The notes beneath the pieces are model-generated. The model searched no databases, was not told where the DNA came from, and was given only the letters and a program-made list of their open reading frames with translations. This document shows, one piece after another, positions 1 through 16,935 of a stretch of 64,000 nt of DNA. Each line of letters begins with the position of its first letter. Position 1 is the stretch's first letter. Both the position numbers and the translations under genes were made by a program. The stretch is from Heterodera schachtii (Eukaryota; Nematoda; Chromadorea; Rhabditida; Heteroderidae): the NCBI GenBank assembly GCA_023374025.1, contig SIJG01000036.1, positions 381,426 through 445,425 on the forward strand. Direction: 5' to 3'.

Positions 1-937
1 TTTTTTGCTAATGACCCCCCAAATTACCCCCCGGCATTTTTATGACCTTTTCCTCCCACACCGTCGCACATTTTGTTGTGTTAAATCCCACCCATAGAAC
101 CAATTTTTACGAGCTCATTCATTGCTTTCTGTAATGCTTCTCTTTCCTGTTTGTCTCTTCATTTAATATTATTAAAAATTTAAAAATCATTTTCTTTAGT
201 TTTTAATTCTTCTATTCTTTTGTGCGTTTCTCTCTCTCTTCTCTATACTCTCTCCCTTCTTCTCTCTCTTTCTCCTTCCCTTTGTCTCTCTCCTCTCTAT
301 TTCTGTCCATCTATCTCTCTCCTTTCTCTTGGTTTATCTCTCTCCTCTCCTTCTCCATTCTCTCTCTCTCTCCTTCCCTTTATTTCTCCCCTCCCCCTCT
401 CTCTTTTCTTCTATCTCCCTTCTCTCTATCTCTCTCTACCTCTCTGTCCACACTCTCTCTCTCTCCCTCCTCTCTCTCTCCTCTCTCTCCCTCTCCCTTC
501 TCTCTCTCCTTCTCCCTTCTCTCTCTCTCTCTCCTCTCTCCCTCCCTTTCGTCTCTACTTTTATCGTTTGTTCTCTCTTATTTTTTGGCACTTTCTGCCA
601 GTCCTTCTCACTTTCCTTTTGGCAAGACCGCGTTGGTCTCGTCATTCGTTCGTTTTTTTGACAATAATTCCCCGGGGGCTTTTCCTCTTCCAATGCCATG
701 CCATCATTTGGTCCAAAACCCATTTGTCAGTGAGAAAAGCGGTGATTCTTAATGCCTTATTGAAATTCACAAACACTAATGCGTTCGTTCATTTTTACTT
801 AAATTCCTCCGCGATTTCGTCCCTTTGCTGCGCTTTCCTTTCATTCGCCGTGTCTTTGATCCTACCGCTGATTATCTCTAATTACCCTTGCTTGGGGCTT
901 TATCTTTGCATTTTCTTGCTACATTTGGCATTTTCAG
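1..937. other. left-edge noncoding / intronic stretch with (CT)n tract
   Basis: No coding exon is recognisable here. Positions about 222-550 are an almost pure polypyrimidine (CT)n tract, so the long translated frame across it is low-complexity and not a gene. The complete paralog at 27.6-33.4 kb carries a similar tract (about 30,000-30,200, as GA on the + strand) in the intron between its last EGF exons. This stretch is therefore probably the matching intron of the Notch ligand that ends at 3,131. No EGF-type cysteine spacing was seen, so the EGF, DSL and MNNL exons either lie left of the window or are absent. Confidence 0.5.
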
Positions 938-3131
938 CAGCTCTTCTTCAGTCCGTCCCCTTTCTCCCACCGTCGGCCACTGATCCGTTCCCTTTGGTCC
1001 CTTCGGTGTCCGTCCCTCCGCCCACCGAATCGACGGAGTTTGGCAACGGAAATATGAAAAGCAAACACTTCGGAAACGGCGATGGCGAATTGGACATGTT
1101 GTGGGTGAAAAGGGAAAGAGAAAGGAAATGGAAGTGGAAAAAGGGCACAAAAATGCCAAATTTGAGATGAGAAATTACAACCATTGAAAATTCACTTTAT
1201 GATTATTTTAAATTTATTTTTAATTAATATTCCCACTCTCTCTAACCAACAGAATTTCATTTCCTTCAGATTCGGCTTTTTTATTATGAATGGCGCGTGT
1301 ATTGGTCAGTTTATTAATTTATGTCTTTTTACGAATCAAAATTTGAATTATTTAAAATAAAATTTTTTCCATTTATATTTTTTATTCATTTTTATTTTAT
1401 TTTTTTGTTCAGTTTTCTTTCTCCTTTTCGGCGTTTGTGTGATTTGCAATTGCGCCGCCCGAAAGCCCAAATTCCACGGATCAGAAGAAAAGAAAAAGAA
1501 ACCCACCGTTAGCAGGTGAAAATGGAAAATGAAATAACAAAAACAAGGTATTAATTAGTAAATAATAATTAGTGTTAATTAGGCTTGTCGCTGCCATTGC
1601 CCCGGGCGGTTTCTCAGCAAAAGAAAAGGCGAAGGAATCGGTGGCAACGCAAAAAATGGAAGAAAATGGCGGAAACACACCATTATTATTGCCAGAAAAG
1701 TATCAAAAAATTAAATGATTTTATTTTGAAAATTTTCAGAAAAAATTCGGACGACGCAAAGAAAAGCGAAGGGCGAAGGACGGGAAAATCGTTTAGGGTA
1801 AGTCGGATGACCAATAAGCAATTAATTAATTGGCCCATTAGCCATTACAGAGGGTTAATTAACCCAAATAAATCAATACCGTATTTCTTATTACTTTTAG
1901 ACCATATTTTACAGTCTTTGGTTGTCCGTGCGATGGCCGCCTCGCGGGAGGAAATGCCGCAAGGCGCGGCGGACGTCGAGCGGCAGCAAAGCGTTGCCGC
2001 CGACAACGCCGCGGGCGGCGCCTCTCCACCTTCCACCGGCGTATCGTTCGCTTCCGGCGCCCCGCCCGACCGTCCGTCTGCCGCCCAGCGGTGCCCTCCG
2101 TCCGACTCGCGTCGCACCTCCGGCGCCTCCTCACGGCGACCGTCCGCCGTCACTAATTGCTGCTCAATGACTGCCAGCGGTGGGTAATTAATTCGTCATA
2201 AAAGGCAATTTGAAGACTTAATTGGTTGTTGGCTGATACTATCGGAAAAAAGGGTGAAACTTTTGAAGTTCTGTCCCCAAGCTTGTCCATTTGATAGGCT
2301 TTTCTCGCGTGCCTTCCCTTTTGGTCTGTTTCTCTTTGCATTTCCAATCGTTTTGGCATTTGGTAACCCCTCGGGGCTTCTCCCGCCTCCAATTTCCCAT
2401 CGTTTTTCCATGGCTCTTAAAACCCTCAAAGTCTCTCCCCCTCCCCCCCCTTTTCTGATCACTTTTCCAATCACTTTTCTGTCCCTTTCCCCACTAACTT
2501 TCGTTTTGCCGTTTGTGTGCAGTGCTAACTCATCCCCCGCCTTCTTCCGCTGACTCTTTTGACCAAAACAACAACAAAAACAACAACATAAGCCCCGGTC
2601 GTTCTGCTGATCGACACAATCACTGCCATTCTGAGCAACGGAAGCAAAGGGACAGTAACGACGAAAGAGCAAATGACAGTATCCCCGGCAGAGGGAGAGG
2701 AAACGGTAGCCAAAGGAGTGGCAAAGGAGGAAGAAGCAGAACAATTGCAATGGTAACATTTGCAGAACCAACGGAAACAGCAGCAGAACAACGGACGACA
2801 CGTGTGTGAAGAATATTTGATTTGTTTGTTTGAAGTGCAAATTTAACAAATGAAAAATGAAATCGAATTGAACGACCAAAGTTTGAATTTTGGATGGAAA
2901 TTTAATCCAAATTTTGATTTAAAATGTAACCGGCAAATTCGTTCAATCGTTGGTCTTTTCTTCTCACAATTTCCAATGGATTCAGAGAGGGGAGGCCAAG
3001 CAGTAACAGAACGAGCGGGAGATGAACAACACAAGCGGACGGACTGGCGGAGAAATGGCGGACGAATAAAAGCGGTGGGGGACGGAGAAGGGGCGGAGGA
3101 CGGGGAGGAGGACGAAGTGATATTCCTTTGA
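938..3131 (+). CDS. Notch ligand (Delta/LAG-2 type), 3' part: juxtamembrane, TM and intracellular exons
   Basis: Exons inferred: 938 (or 952)-1097, 1270-1304, 1413-1515, 1583-1699, 1740-1797, 1915-2179, 2523-2705 and 2986-3131; all phases join. The transmembrane helix is split across exons 2 and 3 (FGFFIMNGACI + VFFLLFGVCVICNC) and is followed by a basic stop-transfer stretch (ARKPKF...EEKKKKPTVS). The tail starts SLVVRAMAASREEMPQGAA and ends in an acidic C-terminus EDEVIFL. Almost every exon boundary and phase is shared with the complete ligand on the opposite strand (27,586-33,390), which identifies this as its paralog. The MNNL, DSL and EGF exons are not in the window. If exon 7 is not spliced at 2705, the frame runs on and stops at 2809 instead; the splice is preferred because donor and acceptor occur at equivalent places in both paralogs. 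Whether the gene is whole cannot be judged from this window. Confidence 0.75.
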
Positions 3132-3165
3132 AGTTGGCATTTGTTTGGTGTTTTGTCTCTCTTAT
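1270..3165 (+). repeat. left arm of 24-kb-spaced inverted duplication (partner about 27,555-29,385)
   Basis: The reverse complement of 27,555-29,385 aligns exon by exon to this interval. By eye, identity is about 97-98% over 1,915-2,068 and over 2,990-3,165, about 90% in the transmembrane exon, and poor in the introns. Identity continues past the stop codons (tgaagttggcatttgtttgg in both). Confidence 0.85.
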
Positions 3166-3244
3166 TTCAATTAACACCGATTTGTTTTTGTTCTCTTCTC
3201 CTGTGATTTTGCCATTTTCGCCGTCCTTTTTTTCTCTCGCCAGT

Positions 3245-3440
3245 GAGGTCTCTCTCTCTCTCTCTCTCTCTATTTTTCTTTTTCTCTCTCTCTCTCTCTT
3301 TTTTCTTTCTCTCTCTCTCTCTTTTTTTTCTCTCTCTCTATTTTTCTTTTTCTCTCTCTTCCTCCTCCTGTTGCCCTTCCCTTGCCTTTTTCCCTCTTCC
3401 ATTGTCCTCCTCTTTTTCTCTTCCTTTCCCTTCCTTTCAG
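3245..3440 (+). repeat. (CT)n polypyrimidine tract
   Basis: Nearly continuous CTCTCT/TTTCTC directly downstream of the Notch-ligand stop codon. A shorter purine version (27,510-27,540) lies at the equivalent place beside the inverted paralog. The serine/leucine-rich translated frames across it are composition artefacts. Confidence 0.85.
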
Positions 3441-3769
3441 AGTATTTCCCGCTCTCTCTTTTTCTTAATCCCCTCCAACTTTCCCATAGTCTTTCATTTT
3501 TCTCTTTTATATTAAAAAAGAAAAGAAAAAAAAGGAAATAATTTTATATTAAAATTTGCTCGCTATCATCATCATAATGTTAGTTTCTGATGAGTGTGAG
3601 ACTAAAAGTTCACAGAAACACTAAAACTCGGGATTCACATGGGCCAAGAAATCATCAAAATACGACCTAATGATCGACAACAATCGTTTAATGAATTGGC
3701 GTGTCCCCCCCCCCCCAAAAAAAAACCCAAAAATGCCAAATTTGCCCCCCCCCCCGGCAGAGTGTGGCG

Positions 3770-4644
3770 GCTGTTGCTCCGTCCATGTGATCGAAGTGCC
3801 AGTTGAAGTTGAAATGCAGTATTTGTGCCATCAGTCACCGCAGCACATTCTGCTGGACCCCGCTTCTCCTCCCCCTTCCCCCCCTCCTCCTCCCTTCGGC
3901 ACCAATTCGCTTCTTCCGCCAAAATTGCCGCAATTTCCGTCCCATCGGTGCGCTGTCTCTCCGACGCGGTCGGTGCCGTCCGATCTATGCAAAGCGGCAC
4001 AGCAGCAGAAGGAACAGAAACAACAGAAGGTGTCGACAAAATAAGGGAATAAATGGACCAATTAAATGCCAACAAATCCATTAATGCCAATTAATTGTGC
4101 CGAATTCTTTAAAACAGCTAAGCAATAATAACAACAATAATAACGGTAATGCGAAGCAGCAGCAAATGATCAGTCGTACGAATCGCCAACAGCAAAACCA
4201 ATCAGGTCCGACTGAATCATTGCGGTGATTTTGCGGTGATCAAGCGATCGGACTGGACGCAACTGAGTGAGTGGGGAAACTCTTCAACAGAGGAATTAGT
4301 GATCCCGGTCACTTTGGATCGATAGAAAAGACAAAAAACCCAATGATCGGAAACTAAAAATGCTCATATTCAAAAAAGGCCTTCGTTCGCCTCAATGCCA
4401 TCATCAGCAGCCAATGACCACTCATCCGATGAGGCATCGATGCTCTTTAGTTGTGCCGGTGACATGCGAATGCCATGAAATGGAGGAGGAAGAGGAGGGA
4501 GAAGAGAAGGACAGACAGCGAGAGGAGAGTGAGAGAGAGGGCGAGCGAGAGAAGCAGAGTGATCAGGGCGACCAGCAGCAGTTCAGCGTGATTCGGCAGA
4601 ATCTTCTGGGCCCACTCTCTTTTGACGATCTCTATTACATGTGA
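3770..4644 (+). CDS. possible PDGF/VEGF-like growth factor (two exons seen)
   Basis: An exon beginning near 3,770, after a C-rich acceptor, encodes ECGGCCSVHVIEVPVEVEMQ. The CGGCC core matches the cystine-knot signature of PDGF/VEGF proteins (CxGCC). A second exon from 4,453, after the acceptor CTTTAG, encodes VVPVTCECHEMEEEEE and continues through an acidic/basic low-complexity tail to FSVIRQNLLGPLSFDDLYYM and a stop at 4,644. The CxC following a beta strand (VTCEC) resembles the closing CxC of the same domain. The two segments appear in the expected order. A start codon, signal peptide and the joining exon or exons were not resolved: the phases of the two visible exons do not match directly, so an intermediate small exon would be needed. 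A chance cysteine-rich frame remains possible. Confidence 0.35.
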
Positions 4645-7299
4645 TCGGACGGAAATTAGTGAATTGGCAAAAATGCCAAAAATGGCCAATCAGCAGAAGG
4701 GGTGGGATTTTGAAGTGCAAAGAAAGCAAATGAGGTATTAATTGGATACTAAAATTGCCAAAATATGCTCAAAATTTGTATGTTTAATTTTGAATCAGAA
4801 AATTCCAAATTTTAAGAGACATTGGCTTAAAGAATTTCTAAAAACCTTCCACTAATCATCATCATCATCTTTCGATGTCCATTAGCAGATTGTATCCATT
4901 TCCCTGTGCCTGTCTGTGTTTTTACTTCCAAAATCATTCGGTGTGCCATTAATTATTATTATTATATTACCATCATCATCACCATAATCAGTGTTTAATT
5001 GTTCTTAATTATTCCTAATTATTTTGTTTATCTTTTTTAAATCCTTCTTCTTAAAATGAGTGATCTCTGCTGAAGAATAAATGCGAATTTCAATTGTGAA
5101 ATGTCAGTCAATTTTATTCACCGAAAATGTTGGGGAGGAGGTCAAAAAGGAAAGGAAAAACAGAGAAAACGCTAGCGGAAACAAAATAAAAATAAATTCT
5201 TCTCATCAAAAGTTATGCAAAAAAGGGAAACATTCGAAGTTATTGCGTTTAAATGATGCAATTAGCGGGCCAAAAAAAAACAATGCGCGAGAAAACGAAC
5301 AAAAATTGGGAAAATTGGGGGATTGGCATTTTATGATACACATCACCGGGGAGTTCATCGAGCTCCAGAAGAGGAAAAGCGCAAATTGTGTGGGAAGGGG
5401 GCAATTATTAGCAGAAGAGAGTGCCAATGATCGGAAAGGAACGGATTTATGGGCCAATTAGAAGCCAAAAATGACCAAAGAGACTGAGCGACTGCAAACA
5501 TTTTATTGGCACAACCGATCATTGGCATTTGCCGAATAGACGGCGGACAGTTAATTGGCAGTAATTAGTGTAATGCGTTAATTAATCAATTGAGTGGTGA
5601 GCCCCTTGGATTCCCATTCGAGAAAGCGAAATGTGAAAGCATTCAATCGACCAGTCACACAAAGGCCACGCGCGTGGAACGAAGCGGGGATCCAACAAGA
5701 AAAGAGCTCAAAAACACAGAAACGGTAGGAGAAGAGAGAGTGCGGTAAGATCAAAGGAAAAATTACAACAATGGGGGAGGGAAGGAAGGGAAGACTAATT
5801 GGCCAATTAATTGGTTGGTAATTAATAGATTGGATTTTTTGTTTTTAATCGATTCTCTCTTTAAATTATTATTTTTTTGCATTTTTTTGATGAGAAGAAA
5901 AATTGATGAAACAAATGAAGATTTGATAATTAGTGCTAATCCGAAAGCTAATGAATATCACAATTGGTAGGAAGGGAAATCAAAGCGACCGAAGGGAAAA
6001 GATCAAATTGGCATTCCGTCGTCAAATAAAATTAAATTTGAAATTTGGTCGCCCCGATGATCAGAATGAAATAATAAATTGGGACAGCCAGTATTTTTTT
6101 TATCGGTCTCAAAACATTTGCCGTATTTATTGTTTCCTGTTGAGGCGTCTTTCTATGCGGATTAACCCATAATGATTGGCTAGGGAGGGAATACGGTAGC
6201 AAAGGGTGAAGGAAAGGGGGATACGGTAGATAGACGGAAGGAAACAAACAGAGGGAGGGATACGGTAGGATGGGGAAAAACACAGTAATAAAAGGGAGGA
6301 CAGACGGAACAGCTAAAATTCTGAAGGAAAAACTAACCGTAAAATGAGAAAGAAAGCTAGCAAATCAAAGAAAAGAAAGTGACCAAGGCTACTGTAGTGA
6401 ATGAGTGAGTATGCAAAATACGGTAATGGGAGAGCAAAAATTAGCAAAATCATTTTTTGTATAATTGGGTGAATAACAATGTTTGGGTGGGGGGGGGGTC
6501 GAATCAGAAATTCGGTCCAATAGCAGCAGTAAAGGGGAGAGAGAGGGAGAGAGAGAACAGAAAAGAAAAGGGCGAGAAACACGAGGAAAAAGGTGAGTGA
6601 GAGAGACATGAGAAAAGAGAGAGAGACAGAAGAGAAATAGAGAAAGGAGAGAGAGAAAGGGAGGGGGAGGGGGAGAGAAGGAAGGGAAGTGAGTGAGTGA
6701 GAGAGAGAGAGAGAAAGAGAGAGGGGGGGGGGGAGGAGGAAGGAAGGGAAGTGAGAGAGAGAAAGAGAACGAGAGCGAAACACGGCCAATCATTTGAAAG
6801 TGCGTTTTTTTTATGTTACCATTTGCGCCACACATAAAAAAGAGCACAACAAAAGGAGGTAACTAAACATAAGGTAAAGCCATTTGAAATGTGGAAGAGA
6901 AAAAAAAAGCCTTAAAATGGACTGATCAATCGACAGGAAAAGCTGCGGAAAGAAAAAAAAGACGAAATGAAAGAATCGGGTGGGAACAAAACGGAAGAGA
7001 AATAGCAAGGGAAAAGGAGAGAAGGGGAGAGAGGGGGACAGAGTGAAGGGAAAGGCGACGGACGGCGAAAGAGCCGACGATCGGAGGAAGTGATCGGAAT
7101 TTGGCATCAGCCGCAGGAGGGGTCGAACTTCTCCTGGAACAAAAGAAATGCATGAGAAAGTTAACCATCATCAAAAAAGGGTAATGATCATCCCGATCAA
7201 TCACCCGACAAATAATAGGATGGCCAAGGCTTGCCATAGAGACAAAACTATAACCTTTAATCACATGGCTAATGAATGGTCATCCCGATCAGCCAGTGA
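4645..7299. other. intergenic, no gene recognised
   Basis: AT-rich stretches alternate with purine-rich DNA. Positions 6,180-6,275 contain four copies of a (G)ATACGGTAG motif in GA-rich context, and 6,530-6,780 is a (GA)n tract. No reading frame with convincing composition or motif was found. The block ends at the stop codon of the BCL11-like gene. Confidence 0.5.
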
Positions 7300-11714
<4,415 letters not shown>

Positions 11715-11715
11715 T

Positions 11716-13017
11716 TCAGTCCGACGGCCCGTGTCTCTCCGACAACGCCTTAAACCCAAAAAATATTTCAATTTTGTTTTTTAATTTCTCGCGCCTTTTT
11801 GCCGCCGGCTCCGTCCCTACGCTTTTGGTGCCGTCCTCCTCCTCCTTCCGCTCGTTGCCCTCTTCTTGCTCCTCGTCGGTTGCTTCTCCGCCGCCGCCCC
11901 CGGCACTTTCCTCCTCTTCTTCGTCCTTTAATAATTTGTGATCAGCTCATTTAGCAAAGTTTGGTCGAATAAATTAGGAGTGTTTTTGAATAGCTTTCAA
12001 AGGCTGAAAGACCGACCGACTTTGGGTACACTACGTTTCCCCTCCCCAATTCGCTAAATTTTTTTATAAATTCCTATTTTTAATAAAATTTTTAGGGCGG
12101 GAAACGATACGGGGGGTGGGGGTAGAATGAACTGCTCTCGGCCGATAATTGCCAATTTGATCGGTCGCCCCCCACCCATCCAATTGTCCTTAAATGTCCT
12201 TCCGTGCCGTACTTCTTCCATCGGCTCTTCCTCCACCTCCTCTTCCATGCCTCTCCTGCTGCTCTCTTCCGCTTCGTCCTCTTCCACCGCTTCTTCCGCC
12301 TGTTTCTTCCGTGGCCGTCCCCTCCGGCGCTTTGTCCCCGCGGCATTTGTCCTGCCGTTTAACGCTTCGCCAGCACTCGTCGACTGCACAAACAACCAAA
12401 TGAATTTTCTCTATGACTACTGTACTACCGTAACGGGGTTGTTAGTCGTCCGTTGCGTTTGCCGTGGGGTGCCGTAACTTTTGGCACCGCTCGCGCCTTT
12501 CCCCGGCGGTGTCCCCCCATTCGGCTCCTCCTCCGCGATGGATGTCAAATGGGCGTTGTTCACATTGTGGTTGTGGGGCTGCTGCTGCTGATGCCGTGCC
12601 ATTGTTGTCACCACAACATTTGTGCACAAAAGGCCCTCCTCCGCCGCGTTGGACTCGGAAATTCCGCTGTCGGAAGAGGCCAAAGGGGTGCCATCTGACG
12701 GAATGCCAACCCGGTAACAATGGCATTGCCAATTCAAAATGATGATTGGCACCTCCTTGCTTCGTCGGTTTGTCCGACGCCTGCGCTTCCTCCTTCGGTC
12801 GGTCCTTCTGCTCCGTCTGATGCCCTTCTTGCCCATCGTCTTTGTTGTTCATCTCCTGCTCCACGTGCTGCTGCACAATTCGCTTTCGGCCCCTCCTTTT
12901 GGGCCCATTCGTCGCCGCGGGGGCGTTGGCCAATGACGGGGCGCTTCTGCCGCTGCCGCTTGGGTTGCGATGCTTTCCAAGCGCAGTTGGGGCGGAGCAA
13001 ACGGAAGAGCTGACCAT
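11716..13017 (-). CDS. acidic AT-hook protein, or 5' exons of the BCL11-like gene
   Basis: Exons on the - strand: 13017-12753 (start MVSSSVCSAPTALGKH), 12694-12429, 12383-12213 and 11925-11716; phases agree throughout. The chain contains two AT-hook-like cores (PKRRGRKR and KRRRGRPRKK, the second a textbook GRP core with basic flanks) and a long glutamate-rich stretch (EEEVEEEPMEE / DEEEEESAG), and ends FKALSERHGPSD before TGA at 11716-11718. Such composition suggests a nuclear DNA-binding protein. The stop overlaps the start region of the BCL11-like gene (TGAAATGG), which is read in another frame. Either these are two adjacent genes, or the exons form a longer BCL11 N-terminus through a splice I could not place: the only candidate donor after AAAAGC at about 11,831 gives the wrong phase. 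I do not recognise a specific ortholog. Confidence 0.55.
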
Positions 13018-13667
13018 CTCAAAATCAACAAGCAATGTTTTTCGAGTGCGCTTTTCTTTTATTTCTCTTCCAATTACGCTTTTCATCCTTTCGATCAGTT
13101 TCTTTCCCTCCCTTGGCTTTTGCCCGTCGACTTTTCATCCCTTTTGGCTTTTCCAATCACTGATCAGTTTTGGCTTTTCCTTAATTCCCTTTCCCACTTC
13201 CGATCATCCCCCTTGGCCATGTCCCACTTGTTGCTGCTGCTGCTGCTGCTTCTGTTGGAGGAGGCGGTTGTGACTGCGCAGTCGCGCCCCACCGCCGCCT
13301 CCGCTGCTTCCGCCGCTATTTGCGCTTTGTCTGTCCGGCGAAGGCGTTTTGGCGGATGAATTCGTTGTGTGTGAAGAAAGTGAGCAGAAGTGAAGTGAAG
13401 AGGGAGGGGAGGAAGAAGAAAATGATGAGGACGAAGAAGAGAAATTGGCAGTGGGAAAGGGAAAATTGGGAGAAAAAAGGGAGGCGAAAGGGGCGACGAA
13501 TTCGGAGAGAAATTTGGGGACGAACGGCGATCACCGGGAAAAAGGACAATTATTGTGCTGCAGGGGAGAAAGAGTGCTAAAGGGAGGGACAATTTGGAAA
13601 AGCAAAAAGCAAATGATCAGATGGGGGACAAAAGCAACGGCATAAATCAAAAGGGGGAGAGGGGGGA

Positions 13668-13812
13668 AGGGTAGACCAAAGGAGGGGGGATAATGATCAG
13701 ATCAACTTAGGAAGGGGGGGGGGAGGGTAGATCAAAGGAGGGGGGATAATGATCAGATCAACTTAAGGGGGGGGGGGAGGGGATGGACAGCAAATGATCA
13801 GATCAACGGGGG
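13668..13812 (+). repeat. GATCAGATCAAC tandem repeat
   Basis: Two to three copies of a roughly 65 bp unit carrying AATGATCAGATCAAC next to a G8-G10 run and GGTAGATCAAAGGAGGGGGG. The copies differ mainly in G-run length. Confidence 0.8.
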
Positions 13813-16139
13813 GTGGACTTATAAGCTTTTCCTTTTTCACATTTTGCCGTGTTTTCTGAGAATGGTCGCCCACCTTTCTCTCCCCACTACATGGATTCGC
13901 TGCTTCTGCTGCTTTGTTTGAGAAACGTGGCCATTTTTTCTGTGCCGCGTTTCTTCAGCGAATGGTCAAAAGAAAGAAATTGGCGAAAATGTCAGAAAAT
14001 TTGGCGTAATTTTGTAGGAAAATTAAAAAGGAAAATACAAGAATATCTAAAAGAATTTAATAATTTTAAAAAATTTAGTCGGAGGGGTGCCAGAAATTCG
14101 CCAAAAAGGCCTCGGCCCATGCCTATGCCATATCCACACCCCAACAAAAACAACAAATGAATAAAATCGTTGGTTTTTCGTAAAATGCCCCTCAAAAACC
14201 CCTCCCCCCCCCCCCCCCTCTCTCTCTCTCTCTCTCTTTGGCCCTTCCGTCTGTCCGTCGGTTGTTTTTGCCGTCGTTTTCTTTTCAGCCGTTTGCTGTT
14301 GTGTGTATTTTTTGCGGCTGTGTTTAGCGGGCAAAATTGGCGGTTGGTTCGATGGATGGGCCGCGGAGGGACAGAGGGAAAAGGGGAAAAAAGGGGGGGG
14401 GGGAGAGAGTGGCCGACTCTTCCGACGGCGATGCCGTCGCAAAAGGACTGGCAAAAGGAAGAAGAAGCAACGAGGAAAGGGCCGGCGGACCCTCAGGGGA
14501 CACTTTCGTCCGTCTGGACCGTGGACAAGCGCGGGTGGCAAAGAGAGTCCAGCAGCGGAGGGAGCATTTTATGAATAAACGAAGCGCAAAAAAAATGCCA
14601 TTGAAATTAATGTGGTGGATTAATTGTTCGGGACTGACTCAAATGCAAATGAAATCTTGGATAAATTAAGTAATTAATTTCAATGACTCAAAAGGACAAA
14701 ACAATTCTTAGGTATGTTTTTAGTTGTTTTTTGTTTTGTAATGGCAATTTATTCGCTTTGTCTTTGGTACTCTTTCGGCCCCTCTCACCCTTTTCTTTCC
14801 CTCGGGCCACTAAAAAGGGACTCGCCGTTTCTTTCTTCTCTCTCTCTGTTGTGTTTTTAGTACAACGGACAAAGCGGCGGACGGAATGGGCACAGAATGC
14901 CAATGGGCGGTGCGAGGGGGGCGGGGGGGGGGGGAGAAGCGGGCGAATGGACAGAACGAACGATGGGCCCATAGGGGGAGAAAGGGGGGGGGGATAAAGC
15001 CGAGGGAAAAAGTTGACAGGAAAATGACAAAACATGGCACAAATGCCGTTTAAATGACCAAAAGGGACCGAATTTAAGCCGCTTTAAAGGACCACCTCCA
15101 TCAGAGGAATGAATGAATGGTTTAAAGGATTTGAATGCAAAACGAATCTTTCGCCAAGAGAAATTCGAATTAAAAAATGCCAAATTTCACGCAAAAGTCC
15201 CCGAAAAAAAGAGAGAAGTGACGGGACTCATTCACTTCACTCACTGCTCGGAAAAGTGTCCCTCTCTCTCGCGAGGCGTTCGATCGGTCGATTCGAATGC
15301 CTTCAGAGAGCCCAAGAGAATTCATCCATTGGTACAGCTGCTGACGGAGGGGAGGGAAGGACAGAAAAAAGAGAATAAAAGAAAAAATGAAGGGGAATTG
15401 GAGAGGGGGTGAGAGAAAGGGACAGATGGAGAGGTTATAGGCAGAGAGAGAGAGCATTGGAAAGGTCATAGACGGGCAGGAGAGGCAGAGTGAGTGAGTC
15501 GGTGTCCATCGGCTGGCGCGAAGGCGGTCGGCGAACACAAATCGGCCAGGCCCAGGACAGCCACGTCCGTCCGTCCGTCCGTCACCGCTCGCTAAGCGTA
15601 TGAGGAAGAGAAACAAAAAAAAAGAAATAGCGAAAGGGACAGAGAGGCAAAGGACAGTGATCAAAAGGCCGTGGCCTTTTTCTTTTCTTTCTTCTCTCCT
15701 TCTTTTTACTCTGCTATTCTGTCGGATGTGTTCGTCATCCTCTCTCTCTCTCTCTCTTTCTTTCTTTCTCATCCGCTCTCTTCTCCCCTCCCATTCTCTG
15801 CTTGATAAAATGGGCCGTGGCCATCCGAGCGTGGCCATGGCCAGCAGATGTGGTGCCCTGAGGGCACTCCATTCGCCGCTGATGTGTTGGAATTAGTGAC
15901 AGCCGATGGCAAAAAACCCGCTCAGTTCGACCCCTTGGGGGGGGGGGGGGAGACGGCCCATGGGACACTTCTTATGTCTCTGCCTGTCCCTCCTCCTCGA
16001 TGCACTCTCTCCTCCCATGCCCACTTCTTCTCTTCGCCTCATTGGAGGGGGGGGGGGGGGGGGGGGGAAGAGTTTGGAAGTGTCCCGTGACCATCGAAAG
16101 GGAAAAGAAAAAGGACATATACAAAAAGGAAAAGGGGGA

Positions 16140-16420
16140 GGGAAAAGGAGAGAGCGGAAAAGAAGTAAGAGGAAGAAGAGGAAAAGGGAAAGGAGGGAAA
16201 GAAAAAGAAGTAAGAGGAAACGGAAGAAGAGGAAAAGGGAAAGGAGGAGGGAAAGAAGTAAGAGGAAGAGGAAGAAGAGGAAAAGGGAAAGGAGGAGGGA
16301 AAGAAGTAAGAGGAAGAGGAAGAAGAGGAAAAGGGAAAGGAGGAGGGAAAGAAGTAAGAGGAAGAGGAAGAAGAGGAAAAGGGAAAGGAGGAGGGAAGAA
16401 GTAAGAGGAAGAGGAAAAGG
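16140..16420 (+). repeat. 48-bp purine-only minisatellite
   Basis: About five head-to-tail copies of a purine-only unit built of GGAAAAGGGAAAGGAGGAGG and AAAGAAGTAAGAGGAAGAGG; the opposite strand is pure pyrimidine. Unit length is close to 48 bp, so both strands show long open frames (KRKKRKRERR on +), which are artefacts. Confidence 0.85.
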
Positions 16421-16893
16421 GAAAGGATATGAAGTGATGGAAATTGCTGCCATTCGGTCCATTTGTTGGCCATTCTCAGCAGCAGGCCAAAAGTCCGTTC
16501 CGCTGCTGACAGCCGCCCTATTTGTGTGACGAGGTGAGGTCCCGCGAAAAACGATACATTGCCGAAACGGACGGCACATTTTGGGTGGGCAATGAATGAA
16601 CGTCACGGACCATCATTTTTGTTGGGCAAACGATTTTAAAATTGGAATGCCCGCGGGGGTTTACGCCAAATTTGAATATTTGCCGGAAAATTATTCAAAA
16701 CGCAACCGAAAGAGAAACGACGGAAAGCGTGAATAAATACCCTTCAGGCATTGGCATTAATTGTGCCCGGCTAATAACGTGGACACGCCCGGGGCAATGG
16801 CCCTTCGATTGTGCGGCCAATTATTGTCACTGCGTCGGAAAAAGAACGTGAAAGTGGGAGGAACACCATCGGACGACCACCGCCGCACATAGC

Positions 16894-16935
16894 AACGGAC
16901 GGACGGACGGACGGACGGACGGGGGGGGGGGGGAA
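16894..16935 (+). repeat. (GGAC)n followed by G run
   Basis: Six to seven GGAC units run directly into a 14-nt G run. The same unit, or its complement CCGT, recurs at 15,566-15,584, 18,740-18,772, 18,880-18,900 and 26,285-26,315. Confidence 0.8.

Noticed and set aside
220..1170. 316-codon frame on + strand
   Set aside because: The first half translates a (CT)n tract into Ser/Leu/Pro repeats; only the last part (about 938-1097) is a plausible exon of the Notch ligand.
15893..16606. Long Lys/Arg-rich and Ser/Leu-rich frames on both strands
   Set aside because: They are products of the 48-bp purine array whose period is a multiple of three; no motif, start context or splice support.
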